Origin: QKTW01 sp052161885
Lineage (GTDB): Bacteria; Bacteroidota; Bacteroidia; Chitinophagales; Chitinophagaceae
NCBI GenBank assembly: GCA_052161885.1
Contig: CP197396.1
Location: 1,426,001 to 1,490,000 of the forward strand
Length of the DNA stretch: 64,000 nt
Direction of reading: 5' to 3'
In this document: positions 51,239 to 60,211 of the stretch, piece by piece
Layout of the letters: every line of letters begins with the position of its first letter
Numbering within the stretch: the first letter of the stretch is position 1
Translations under genes and position numbers: made by a program
The notes under the pieces: generated by a model
Told to the model about the DNA's origin: nothing
The model's input: the letters and a program-made list of their open reading frames with translations, nothing else
Database searches by the model: none

Positions 51239-52033
51239 CTACAAAATAGACCGCACCAACCCGCCTTCCACACGAATGGAAGCGCCATTGGTGGCAGATG
51301 CCAGTGCACTTGAATAGTACACTACTGTATCAGCCACTTCTTCTACAGTAGCGAAGCGCTGCAGCAGTGATGTAGGCCTCAGGTTTTTAAAGAAGTCTTT
51401 TTCCACTTCGTCTACCGTTGTATTTCCGGCTTTGGAAAGGTCTTCAATAAAACCACCTACACCTTTGGAACGTGTAGGACCCGGCAATATAGCATTGACG
51501 GTAACACCAGTTCCCTTTGTAAGCTCGGCAAGCCCGCGGCTTACAGCTATCTGCGCCGTTTTGGTCATGCCGTAATGGATCATTTCAGAAGGTATGAACA
51601 CACCGGATTCGCTGGAAATAAAGATGATCCTGCCCCAGTTCTTCGCCAGCATTTTGGGAAAGAAGTGCCGCGATAACCGGATGCCGCTCATTACATTCAC
51701 CTCAAAAAAGCGGTACCAGTCTTCATCCGGAATATCAACAAATTCTTTCGGTTCAAAGATGCCGGCGTTATTGATGAGAATGTCTACATCCGGCAGCTTT
51801 GCGATCAGAGCATCCACATCTTCTTTTTTAGAAAAATCAGCAGCGATACCGGACACTTTATAGCTTATATCGATCGACTGCAGACCGGCTACAGCATCGT
51901 TTACACTTTTATCCGTACGGCCATTGATGATCACCTGTGTGCCTTCCTGCAACAGCCGCTGTGCTATAGCCAGCCCTATACCTGCAGTAGATCCGCTGAT
52001 AAATGCAATCTTGTCTTTGATCTTTAAGTCCAT
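51239..52033 (-). CDS. Short-chain dehydrogenase/reductase
   Basis: 264 residues from MDLKIKDKIAFISG. Cofactor motif SGSTAGIG (14-21), NNAG after a DVDILI strand, the catalytic Ser (FISSESG) and Y-x3-K (HYGMTK). The likely reaction is NAD(P)-dependent oxidation or reduction of an alcohol, ketone or sugar. The 3' end is 86 nt from the tandem repeat. No operon partner is seen. Confidence 0.93.
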   Translation of the reverse strand: MDLKIKDKIAFISGSTAGIGLAIAQRLLQEGTQVIINGRTDKSVNDAVAGLQSIDISYKVSGIAADFSKKEDVDALIAKLPDVDILINNAGIFEPKEFVDIPDEDWYRFFEVNVMSGIRLSRHFFPKMLAKNWGRIIFISSESGVFIPSEMIHYGMTKTAQIAVSRGLAELTKGTGVTVNAILPGPTRSKGVGGFIEDLSKAGNTTVDEVEKDFFKNLRPTSLLQRFATVEEVADTVVYYSSALASATNGASIRVEGGLVRSIL

Positions 52034-52184
52034 GATTATTTCGTTTAGCTGTGCTGCAATGGCAGCATATAAAATTACGCGTTTACAAAAATACAAAAGG
52101 CAGGTGTTACCCGACTCATGCCGCTTCCTGTTACATGTCACACCTTTTTTTGTACAAATATTTTTTTGCAGACATTTATTCAGA

Positions 52185-52227
52185 TAAAAAAATCCCGGCC
52201 AGCAGATGCCGGCCGGGATTTTCTTTT
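52185..52227 (-). terminator. Terminator of the sorting-domain protein gene
   Basis: AAAAAATCCCGGCC and GGCCGGGATTTT make a strong stem. On the minus strand a T run (GGGATTTTTTTATC) follows. It ends the gene stopping at 52242. Confidence 0.88.
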
Positions 52228-52241
52228 TATAAAACCACCTA

Positions 52242-53423
52242 CTATTTAACGAGCTGAACCTGTAATGTGGTTGCTTCCCTTGAAGATGTCATTACCCGGA
52301 GCAGGTACATTCCCGCAGGAAAATCATGTACATCAAATGCAGTTGCAGAACCAGCAGCAGTCTGTGTAATCAGTAATTGTCCTAAACTGTTGTACAACTG
52401 CAGCATGCTGCCTTCCGTTGTTCCCCGTACCGTAAAGTTATCTGAAGCGGGGTTGGGAATTAATGTAAGCCCCCCCTCAGTTGAACACAAAGTAGTAACA
52501 GCTGTTACCGGGCTGTAATCACCGCTGCCGTCCGCATATGTCATCCGTAGGCGATACAGGCCTTTACCGGAAGGTTGTGCAATTGTAAAAGTATAATGGC
52601 CACCTGCAATACTTCCTTTTGCAGCTATTCTGCCAACTGACGTATAGTTTTTACCATCTGTGCAATACTCAATATTAAAATTATCAAGTCCCTGTTCGTC
52701 AGCCGTCTGCCAGTTCAGCACTACTGTACAGCCTTGTGCAGCACCATCAAAGCTCACCAGCCTCACCGGCAGCGGCGAACCGGCATTTACCCATGCATAT
52801 GAGTTCAGCGTTCCGCCGGCGAGAGAACCGGTAGTGGAGGCTGTAGACCCAGCGGTGCTGGTGCCGCCGGCCGTTCCATTGTAAAAGGATGAATTGCCGT
52901 ATGTAGGCGTCCAGTAATCGCCTGTTGCCCCTACTGTGATAAATGTATTGGCAGTACCGGAGCTACCCGCGTCCGCAAAATCCATCAATCCGATGGGGCA
53001 TGTAGAACCAGCGGCAGTGACAGTGCCCAGTAACACCTCTGTGCCTGCGGCAATCGTATTATTGACAGATCCTGCTCCCAGCTGCAGTGAAGTAACATTA
53101 TAAGTATAACCTGTAGGGCTGGTACTTGTACCTGTACCTGTCACCACGGTATAAGGCACGCCGAATGTGCTGTTAAGTGCGGGATCTGTAGCCCAGGTCA
53201 TCGTTTCCGTGCCTGTAGGGCATGATGTTGTGTAGCCGTATACAAATTCAATCTGTCCCCATTTGCCGGTAAAGCTTTGCCCGGGCCGCGCAAATATCTG
53301 GTACTGGTTTGCCGCAGGGCCACCTTTAATGGTAAAATCCATAACTCCGGGTGCTGCAGTCTGGGCACTCGCCTCACTGCACAGGCCCGAAAAAAGCAAT
53401 GCTGTCAATAAAACTTTGTTCAT
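52242..53423 (-). CDS. Secreted type IX sorting-domain protein
   Basis: 393 residues. A signal peptide ends ASAQ. The N-terminal 190 residues are Thr/Ser/Gly-rich and beta-like. A fibronectin-type module (LVSFDGAAQGCTVVLNWQTADEQGLDNFNIEYC) lies near residues 220-310, and a type IX sorting domain (LTLIPNPASDNFTV to VQLVK) closes it. It is the first of three consecutive large surface proteins. Its function is probably adhesion or matrix structure; no catalytic motif is seen. Confidence 0.87.
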   Translation of the reverse strand: MNKVLLTALLFSGLCSEASAQTAAPGVMDFTIKGGPAANQYQIFARPGQSFTGKWGQIEFVYGYTTSCPTGTETMTWATDPALNSTFGVPYTVVTGTGTSTSPTGYTYNVTSLQLGAGSVNNTIAAGTEVLLGTVTAAGSTCPIGLMDFADAGSSGTANTFITVGATGDYWTPTYGNSSFYNGTAGGTSTAGSTASTTGSLAGGTLNSYAWVNAGSPLPVRLVSFDGAAQGCTVVLNWQTADEQGLDNFNIEYCTDGKNYTSVGRIAAKGSIAGGHYTFTIAQPSGKGLYRLRMTYADGSGDYSPVTAVTTLCSTEGGLTLIPNPASDNFTVRGTTEGSMLQLYNSLGQLLITQTAAGSATAFDVHDFPAGMYLLRVMTSSREATTLQVQLVK

Positions 53424-53473
53424 ACGATTTTCTGTTTTTGGTATAAAAAATTGTGAAAGAATTGTTCTCAGAT

Positions 53474-56400
53474 TTATAAATGGGTGGAAAGAATGAGTGA
53501 AAGCATGTTGCCCAGTACAATACTTGCCAGGAAATTGTAGTCGTTATTCAACCCCTGTGAACTGACCTTGCCATTCATATTCATGTCAGCATTGTTGTAT
53601 GTATTGTTCAGCGTGGTATTGGGATTGCCGTTCTGTACTGTATTTGTCAGGTAATTATAGTCGTTGTTCAATCCCTGGTAACTGACTTTACTGTTGCTGT
53701 TGGCATCACCGCCCCACAATCCGAAGATTCCACTACTCAGTTGCACCTGCGCAGCATTGGTTGTAATTGCAGGGTTCTGGTAGGCATTGTTCTGTGCCGT
53801 TGTAAAATTGTAGGGAACTATGGCATCGGCCGCAAACGCCAATGCAGATGCGGTGCGGATACCCAGATGGTTCCGGTGACGGACAGCTATATAATAATTA
53901 CCGGGCGATACATTACGGAAATAAACAGGAGATACACCATCTACATCCACTACCTGTCCGTTTTGCAGCAGCAGCGCCGCACGGGTCGCTACTACTACAG
54001 AAGGCGTGACTGCATTCCGCAATTCTACAAGTACCCAGTCGGTCATGCTTGCCGGCAGTGATGCCGATTTTTCTGTACCGGCATAATTAAACGGCGCTAC
54101 GCTATACGGCTGTGTTGAGGGAATGAGATTCAAAGTCCTCAGCGTATTGGTCATTGCAGTATTGTTCCAGGCTCCCTGCAGGTACACAATCGGGCTTGCA
54201 GCTATGTACGCCTGGCTCACATATACGATCAGCGTTGCACTGTCGCAGCTGGTACCATCGCAGGCCTGGTAAGGGAAATTTAATGTACCTGTAAAACCTA
54301 CAACAGGTGTAAACGTATAGCTGCCATCCGATTTCAGGTTCAGCGTACCGGCACCGGCTATTGTTACAATTTGCGCATTCGCAGTCAGCGGACCTGTTCC
54401 TGTGGTAACATCATTTGCCAATACTCCGTTTGCTGCTGATACCGTAACGGCAACACCACTATGTGCATTCAGATAATCATCAGATGCCTTAACTCTTGTA
54501 CCATTGCCGGGTACAAGAACGGTAATGACCACACGCGCCGTATCGCAGAGCCCTGAAGGGGTTTCGCATATCGCATAGTAGAAGGTATCGACTCCGTAAA
54601 AATTGGGAACGGGCGTGTACACAACATTGTTGCCGCTTACTGTGGCCGAGCCGTGCAATGGATTAGTTACTACCGTTGGTATGCCCAGTGTGCCGCCAAG
54701 GTTGCCCGGGCCGTCGTTGACTGTTACATTAATCGTTACCGGGGTTGGAGATGTCGGGCTGCCGACTGTAATGGCTATATCGGGGTTCGCTATAGGAGCG
54801 TTTGTCATCACTCCCTGGTCGTTTACTGTTATTTCAAGCGTTTCATTCTTACACACATTGACGGGTGAGGCTGGTGCACATACCGGAACAATGTAAGTAT
54901 ACACACCGGGAATCGAAGCGGTAAAAGTAAACGTACCATCAGTATTCATTGTGATCGTACTGCCCGGAGGATTGGAGGTACTGGCTGCCGGGGTGCCGTA
55001 AGCAGAACCAGCAGGTACGTTATCATTCACAGACACATCACCGATTACAGGTATGCCAGGAGCGGTCACTGAAAAATCAGGGGCTGTTTCAAATGGTTTC
55101 ACCAGAATATGCAATGTTGCATTGGCACAATCCTGACCCGGCGAAACAGTAACAATACTGTTGCATGTGGTATAAGGGAAATCTACAGTACCCGTATAAC
55201 CGTCAATCGGAGTAAAAGTGTATGTTCCGTCAGTAGCCAATACCAGCGTACCTTTCCCCGGAATGGAAGTAGTCTGTGCTGTAACATGCTGCACGCTGCC
55301 ATCAGGGTCTATATCATTGGTTTTGACATTACCGCTCACAGGTATGCTTTCCAGGGTTGCTGCGTAATCATCTGCCGCAAGCGTACGGTTGGGGAGTCCG
55401 CCGGCTTCTACAGAAATATACTGCCATGCGGTACCGCAAAACGGTGTAGGTGTACTGTTATCACACACTGTGTATTTCAGGGAATCCCTTCCTTTAAAGC
55501 CGGCGTTAGGCGTATAAGTTATATCACCGGTGGCGCTGTTAACTGTTGCGGTACCATTTACCGGGGCTATAGTTACAGCGACGCTTGCGGTGTTCAGCAC
55601 TCTGCCCTGGTTTCCTGCCAGATCATTTGCAAGACTTCTGATAACAACAGGTGTGTTGATCAAAGTATTGGCAATATCAGGATTAACAACCGGCGCATTC
55701 GTCGCCGCATCAGCATCCAGCACTACAATCGATAGTGATTCGCTTATGGTAACGGTTCCTCCGCCAAAAACAGAATATGTAACCGGTACTATATAATTGT
55801 ACGTTCCGATGATGATACCGGTAAACCGATAAGTCCCGTCGGTGTTCATGATAATACTCCCCCCGGCAGGATTACTGCCGGAAGCTGCGGGGGTACCGTA
55901 GGTAACAATACCGGCAGGCAGGTAATCATTGGTGCTGATATTGCCCGTAACCGGCACTTTAATCAATGTCGTATTAAAGTCTGGCGCCAGTGCAGGCGGA
56001 TTATTGCTGCGCATATTAGTCCCTATGCCTAATCCTGCAACATAATTGGCTACTGTATTCAGGTTGGCAACAGTTGCGCCGTTGATCCCGCGAAAATCAA
56101 TGTACACTTTTGCTGTCTGGAGGTCTGTTCCGGTGGTGGTCATCAGTGCAGGTGCTGCTGTACGGGCATCTGTGAAGCCGCTTACCGCAGCAATAAGTGT
56201 GTAGGAGTACCTTTTGTAATTCTGCCCTGCGACTATCGTATCTGCAATAGCAACACCAGAATTCCAGTATGCAGATGCGGCACCTCCATTGTTGATCACG
56301 CCGAGGTTATCTGGTACAGAAACAATCATCTGCACAGAATTAGCGGGTATAATGCCAATATTGGTGCCCTGGAAGCCGATGTTGGGATTAAAGGCAAGAT

Positions 56401-56587
56401 TCTTCAATTGATCTCTGGGCCCTGTTGGTACACGACCGGAGGAACCGGGCCAGGTGACTGATGCCGTCGCCCATGTAAACTGATTGGCAAGTGCAGAGAC
56501 GGTATTGCCAAAATCAAGTGTCTGCGCACGGGCACAAAACACTGATAGCAAAACAGCGACCAGCATTAATGGTAGCTTCATTTTCAT
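53474..56587 (-). CDS. Large repeat surface protein with dockerin-like C-terminus
   Basis: 1037 residues. Signal peptide ending CARAQ. At least six Ig/cadherin-like repeats share NDNVPAGSAYGTPAAS and TMNTDGTFTFTA wording, with cysteine pairs such as VCDNSTPTPFCG. The last 90 residues hold two matching calcium-loop units, GGDANSNSKVSYQGLNNDYN and NADMNMNGKVSSQGLNNDYN, spaced about 40 residues apart: a dockerin-like duplication. No type IX sorting domain is visible, and the tail is hydrophobic (GNMLSLILSTHL). It probably binds a cohesin-like or surface partner; this is inference. Confidence 0.8.
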   Translation of the reverse strand: MKMKLPLMLVAVLLSVFCARAQTLDFGNTVSALANQFTWATASVTWPGSSGRVPTGPRDQLKNLAFNPNIGFQGTNIGIIPANSVQMIVSVPDNLGVINNGGAASAYWNSGVAIADTIVAGQNYKRYSYTLIAAVSGFTDARTAAPALMTTTGTDLQTAKVYIDFRGINGATVANLNTVANYVAGLGIGTNMRSNNPPALAPDFNTTLIKVPVTGNISTNDYLPAGIVTYGTPAASGSNPAGGSIIMNTDGTYRFTGIIIGTYNYIVPVTYSVFGGGTVTISESLSIVVLDADAATNAPVVNPDIANTLINTPVVIRSLANDLAGNQGRVLNTASVAVTIAPVNGTATVNSATGDITYTPNAGFKGRDSLKYTVCDNSTPTPFCGTAWQYISVEAGGLPNRTLAADDYAATLESIPVSGNVKTNDIDPDGSVQHVTAQTTSIPGKGTLVLATDGTYTFTPIDGYTGTVDFPYTTCNSIVTVSPGQDCANATLHILVKPFETAPDFSVTAPGIPVIGDVSVNDNVPAGSAYGTPAASTSNPPGSTITMNTDGTFTFTASIPGVYTYIVPVCAPASPVNVCKNETLEITVNDQGVMTNAPIANPDIAITVGSPTSPTPVTINVTVNDGPGNLGGTLGIPTVVTNPLHGSATVSGNNVVYTPVPNFYGVDTFYYAICETPSGLCDTARVVITVLVPGNGTRVKASDDYLNAHSGVAVTVSAANGVLANDVTTGTGPLTANAQIVTIAGAGTLNLKSDGSYTFTPVVGFTGTLNFPYQACDGTSCDSATLIVYVSQAYIAASPIVYLQGAWNNTAMTNTLRTLNLIPSTQPYSVAPFNYAGTEKSASLPASMTDWVLVELRNAVTPSVVVATRAALLLQNGQVVDVDGVSPVYFRNVSPGNYYIAVRHRNHLGIRTASALAFAADAIVPYNFTTAQNNAYQNPAITTNAAQVQLSSGIFGLWGGDANSNSKVSYQGLNNDYNYLTNTVQNGNPNTTLNNTYNNADMNMNGKVSSQGLNNDYNFLASIVLGNMLSLILSTHL

Positions 56588-56672
56588 AAGATGATTTATT
56601 TATGGAACTGGGGACGTTAGAAATAGTAAATGGTATGGCGAAGGATAGGCCGCCATTATATCAAATAAGAAA

Positions 56673-56721
56673 ACAGGCCGTCCAATAACGTAAGCTTTCG
56701 CACTGTTATTGAACGGCTGTA
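56673..56721 (-). terminator. Imperfect hairpin upstream of the repeat-protein gene
   Basis: CCGTCCAATAACG (56678-56690) pairs with most of TGTTATTGAACGG (56704-56716) around a 13-nt loop. It lies downstream of the gene ending at 56773 and may be its terminator, though no strong T run follows. Confidence 0.4.
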
Positions 56722-56772
56722 TAAATGAAATCAGGATATTGTCTTATAAAATCCTATTAAGTGGGGAGCACG

Positions 56773-59613
56773 TTAATTTATCTTCTGTATCCTGGAAACC
56801 GCGGCTGTATTGCCACCTGCTTCCCGAACCAGCAATATATAGCTACCCGCTGCATAACTGCTGATATCAACAGATTCTGCAGAACCGGAAACTTTCCTGT
56901 TCACAAGCATCTGGCCATAAACACTGTAAAGGCAGATTGTCTGTCCTTCTTTCAGTCCACTTACTGTCACCTGGCTATATGCCGGATTAGGATATACTTT
57001 TATGTTGCTTTCATCAACTACAGAGCTGTTTATTTTACGCGAATGGGTTATACCGCCGCTCCCTGAAGTGAATACAATTGGCTGATAGTTCACATTATTG
57101 TTTGTGTCGATTTCTCCACCAGACAATGGTGCTATTACAACCTGCAGTTCCACAGGATCACCAAAGTTTGCAGCGCTCTGGTTAATAGTAAGGCCTATGT
57201 AAGCAGAAGATTGGGCTGGTATAGAAACACCTGGTTTTGAAGTGAGCGAAATGGTTCCGTTGACAGGATTAGGCACAAGGGTCCAGTCGGCATTAGTAAC
57301 CGTAATTGTTGTTCCGCCGACAGCAATGGAATTAGTTGTACTGTCAAACAACATGTCTATATTGGCGGCAGGTGTAGCAGAGATAGTAAGCATGATTGAT
57401 ATGGCTGCATTGGTGGCAGCTGCTCCTATATTCTTTATCTGTACGCCGAGATTAACCGGATTGTATCCGGAAATAACACCGTCACCAAAAACAAAGTCAG
57501 GAGTAAGATCGGCATAACCGCAATTGTTGATTTTTACGGTATCGGGAGTTGTGGGACTGTAGCAATTACCAATGCTGTCGTAGAAAGCCGCATAGTATAC
57601 ACCGCTTGTGCCCACCGCTGCAGCCTGTGCTGCTGTAAGCTTATTGGTATTAGTAGGTACAGCACCTGTATGCCATGTTAGTTTAGTACCCGGAGGCATA
57701 CTGCCTGAAACTCCCGGCAAAGCTACTGTTGCAGCCGGGCACACATTCTTCAACACTCCGCCTCCGGCAATTGCGGGAGCAACAGAACCTGCTTTGCAGA
57801 CGTCACAGGCATCAGGTATCCCATCATTATCGCTGTCTTTTGTATCATCACCACAACATACATCCATGCAGTTAGGCACACCATCGCCATCTGAATCTTC
57901 AAGCGTGTAAGCACCATGTATCCTGATACAGCTTCCGTAACCGGTGTATGCAACACCATTGTTGATCTCAATCTGCACAACATTAAAAGGCTGCGTCGTC
58001 TTAAACCCTACACTCAGCATCCTTGTATTGCCTGCTGCAACATTAGCACTCATCAGCTTTCCGTTCGCAACAGTAGCCGATTCTACTAAGGTAATACCTG
58101 AGTAAGTGGTCTTGAAAGTGCGGATGGTAATAGCCCTGAGAAAAGAAGAGTCCGGTAAAGTTCCGTTCAGGGAAAGATCAAATCCGGCAAAAGTTCCGGC
58201 AGCGAACCTGGTACCGTTATTTTTAACTGTGAGTATGCCGCCGCAGGACGAAGACGGGCTAGATGAAGGTGTATATGTTGCTACATCTGTCGTATATCCG
58301 GAAACCACAGCTCCTGCATTATTCAGGGAATTTGCCGGATAACCACATCCTGTATAGCCGCCGCAGCCATAGCTGCCCCCCCAACCATAAAAGCCGCAGC
58401 CGCTTCCACAGTTACCATAGGCGCCGGTGTAAATAGTACTACAAGTGTTATTTACAATACAGCCGCTGTATTTTCCACTGCATGCCGATCCGAAATAAGT
58501 TTTGCATCCACTGCATGAACCTTGTTCTGTAAATGCATAATAGATCCTGGAAAGACCCATAGTCATATTGGCAACTTTAACCTGCCGCATACGCACTTCG
58601 TTAAAAGGAAGTGTAGTGCTAAATCCTATCTTTTCAAGGGGCGCGCTTGCAAGTGCAAGCACATCCATCTTCAGGGCACCCGCACCATTGTTATAGGTGG
58701 CAGATTGCTGCAACTGACCGTAGAGGTACGTTTCAATTACTATGGAATTGAGCATTGCAGCTGAAATGACTGAGCTTGCATTATTAGCGCCAATCACAAA
58801 ACCTGCGGTATAACCGGCAGGATACACATTGCCACGATCCAGTACGCCTACAGACGCGGATTGCATGGCAGAAGACGGGACTATGAGGCTTGTATAATTG
58901 CTCCGGTCTCCGTCATTCAGGTTCTGCGGATTAAGCAACGAACAGCCTGTGCATACCGTCGTGTCATTGAATGTGACATCTGAAAGAATACCGGCAACAG
59001 GTTTATTGCAGGTCGCATTGTTACCGCTTCCCGGATTACCGGTGCAGTTTTTCGGAAAAGCCAGGGCGCAGCATATTTTGATGCCGCATAATGATGAAGC
59101 GGAAATTCCCGAGCAGCGCAGGCGTACCTCATCAAATGATTTTGTAGTAGTAAAACAGGCATAGTGTCTCCGCTCATTATTGGCAATAGCCGAGGAAACA
59201 ACATTAGATATTGCCTGCTCTTCCTGCAGCACACCATGCAGATAGGTGCTGATAAGAATCGCTCCGCAAAGATTCTGGCTTATGCCCCCGGGCGTGCAGA
59301 ACGCATAGCCGGCTATATACCCTGCCGGATACACGGATTTGTGGCTTCTTACAGAAACGCCCCCTGCGCAGAGGCTGGCCTGAAGACTGGAAGATGCTGC
59401 AGCCGTGTTCAGATCTGCATCAATAACATTCTGAAGATCCTGGTAGTTATTGCCCTGACCAAACGGAGTTACGCAAACGCCTCCTGCATTACAGACGGTT
59501 CCGACCTGTACTCCGCTACCGGAAATTGCTTTGTAAAAACCGGGTTGTGCTTTTGCAGTTTGGATAACACATAGTAAAACGGGCAATAAGAGTAAAAAAA
59601 GTGCTTTCTTCAT
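56773..59613 (-). CDS. Cysteine-rich type IX surface protein with TSP3 and CARDB-like modules
   Basis: 946 residues. Signal peptide ending TAKAQ. Three homologous ~170-residue modules (each with VYPAGY or AAGTFAG, an IxTYLxG-like strand and FNEVRxRxxG) fill the first two thirds. Between modules two and three is a Gly/Cys/Tyr-rich insert (CSGCKTYFGSACSGKYSGC and the following 50 residues). TSP3-like calcium repeats follow (DSDGDGVPNCMD, DSDNDGIPDACD), then a CARDB-like Ig module and a type IX sorting domain (VYPNPAYSQVTVSGL to the end). It is surface-exposed, probably adhesive or structural. Confidence 0.85.
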   Translation of the reverse strand: MKKALFLLLLPVLLCVIQTAKAQPGFYKAISGSGVQVGTVCNAGGVCVTPFGQGNNYQDLQNVIDADLNTAAASSSLQASLCAGGVSVRSHKSVYPAGYIAGYAFCTPGGISQNLCGAILISTYLHGVLQEEQAISNVVSSAIANNERRHYACFTTTKSFDEVRLRCSGISASSLCGIKICCALAFPKNCTGNPGSGNNATCNKPVAGILSDVTFNDTTVCTGCSLLNPQNLNDGDRSNYTSLIVPSSAMQSASVGVLDRGNVYPAGYTAGFVIGANNASSVISAAMLNSIVIETYLYGQLQQSATYNNGAGALKMDVLALASAPLEKIGFSTTLPFNEVRMRQVKVANMTMGLSRIYYAFTEQGSCSGCKTYFGSACSGKYSGCIVNNTCSTIYTGAYGNCGSGCGFYGWGGSYGCGGYTGCGYPANSLNNAGAVVSGYTTDVATYTPSSSPSSSCGGILTVKNNGTRFAAGTFAGFDLSLNGTLPDSSFLRAITIRTFKTTYSGITLVESATVANGKLMSANVAAGNTRMLSVGFKTTQPFNVVQIEINNGVAYTGYGSCIRIHGAYTLEDSDGDGVPNCMDVCCGDDTKDSDNDGIPDACDVCKAGSVAPAIAGGGVLKNVCPAATVALPGVSGSMPPGTKLTWHTGAVPTNTNKLTAAQAAAVGTSGVYYAAFYDSIGNCYSPTTPDTVKINNCGYADLTPDFVFGDGVISGYNPVNLGVQIKNIGAAATNAAISIMLTISATPAANIDMLFDSTTNSIAVGGTTITVTNADWTLVPNPVNGTISLTSKPGVSIPAQSSAYIGLTINQSAANFGDPVELQVVIAPLSGGEIDTNNNVNYQPIVFTSGSGGITHSRKINSSVVDESNIKVYPNPAYSQVTVSGLKEGQTICLYSVYGQMLVNRKVSGSAESVDISSYAAGSYILLVREAGGNTAAVSRIQKIN

Positions 59614-60211
59614 ACAATTGTATGTTTAATGTTTCGTGGGGTAAGAAAAATCTAAAAATGGGGGTAAGACAATGAAATTGGTGATCGGTACAATGTCGCG
59701 CTGATGTTCACAACCAGGAAATAGTTTTAGATAAAAAACAAGTATGTAGTCTGGCACATATTGCGCAATAACTATGCCAAATACAAACAATTTGTTAATT
59801 TATATCTTCTTAACAATTTGTTTATCAAGGTAATTACATATAAACAATAATACATTTGAAAAATATCAAATTAATTAAACTTTATATTAATATTTATTTT
59901 TGTAATGCGCCTGGTACAGCCTCAAATTCAATCAACAGACTGAATTCGGTAATGTTTTCCCGGTCGATTCTTAAGGAAAATCACACCGCAACGAGTGAAA
60001 CCGATGATTAAAAAATTGATGACAGGAACGGAAAATGCTTACCGGAGTTTTATAAAAGGATTTTGCATTAAAATACTTCTTGCTATATAATTAAAGAACA
60101 ACGCTAACAAAAGGGTTGATACCAATGTATTTTCAGAAATAAAAATGGGCTACCAAACGGTAGCCCATTTTTAGGGGTATTAAGTACATCGTCAGACAGT
60201 AACCATGTTTT
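59614..60211. other. AT-rich intergenic region (598 nt)
   Basis: It holds the promoter of the sorting-domain gene on the minus strand. Two copies of the dyad AACAATTTGTT (59786-59796 and 59812-59822), 26 nt apart, are a possible operator. From 59780 to 59900 the sequence is very AT-rich. A terminator for the barrel gene is at 60141-60172. No credible open frame was seen. Confidence 0.5.
60141..60172 (-). terminator. Terminator of the sigma/barrel operon
   Basis: AAAAATGGGCTACC, loop AAAC, GGTAGCCCATTTTT: a 14-bp stem whose U tract serves the minus-strand gene ending at 60212. Confidence 0.9.

Noticed and set aside
55109..55735. 208-codon plus-strand open frame inside the repeat protein
   Set aside because: Shadow of the Ig/cadherin-like repeats with a Cys/Arg-rich, repeat-driven composition; no start signal or family pattern.
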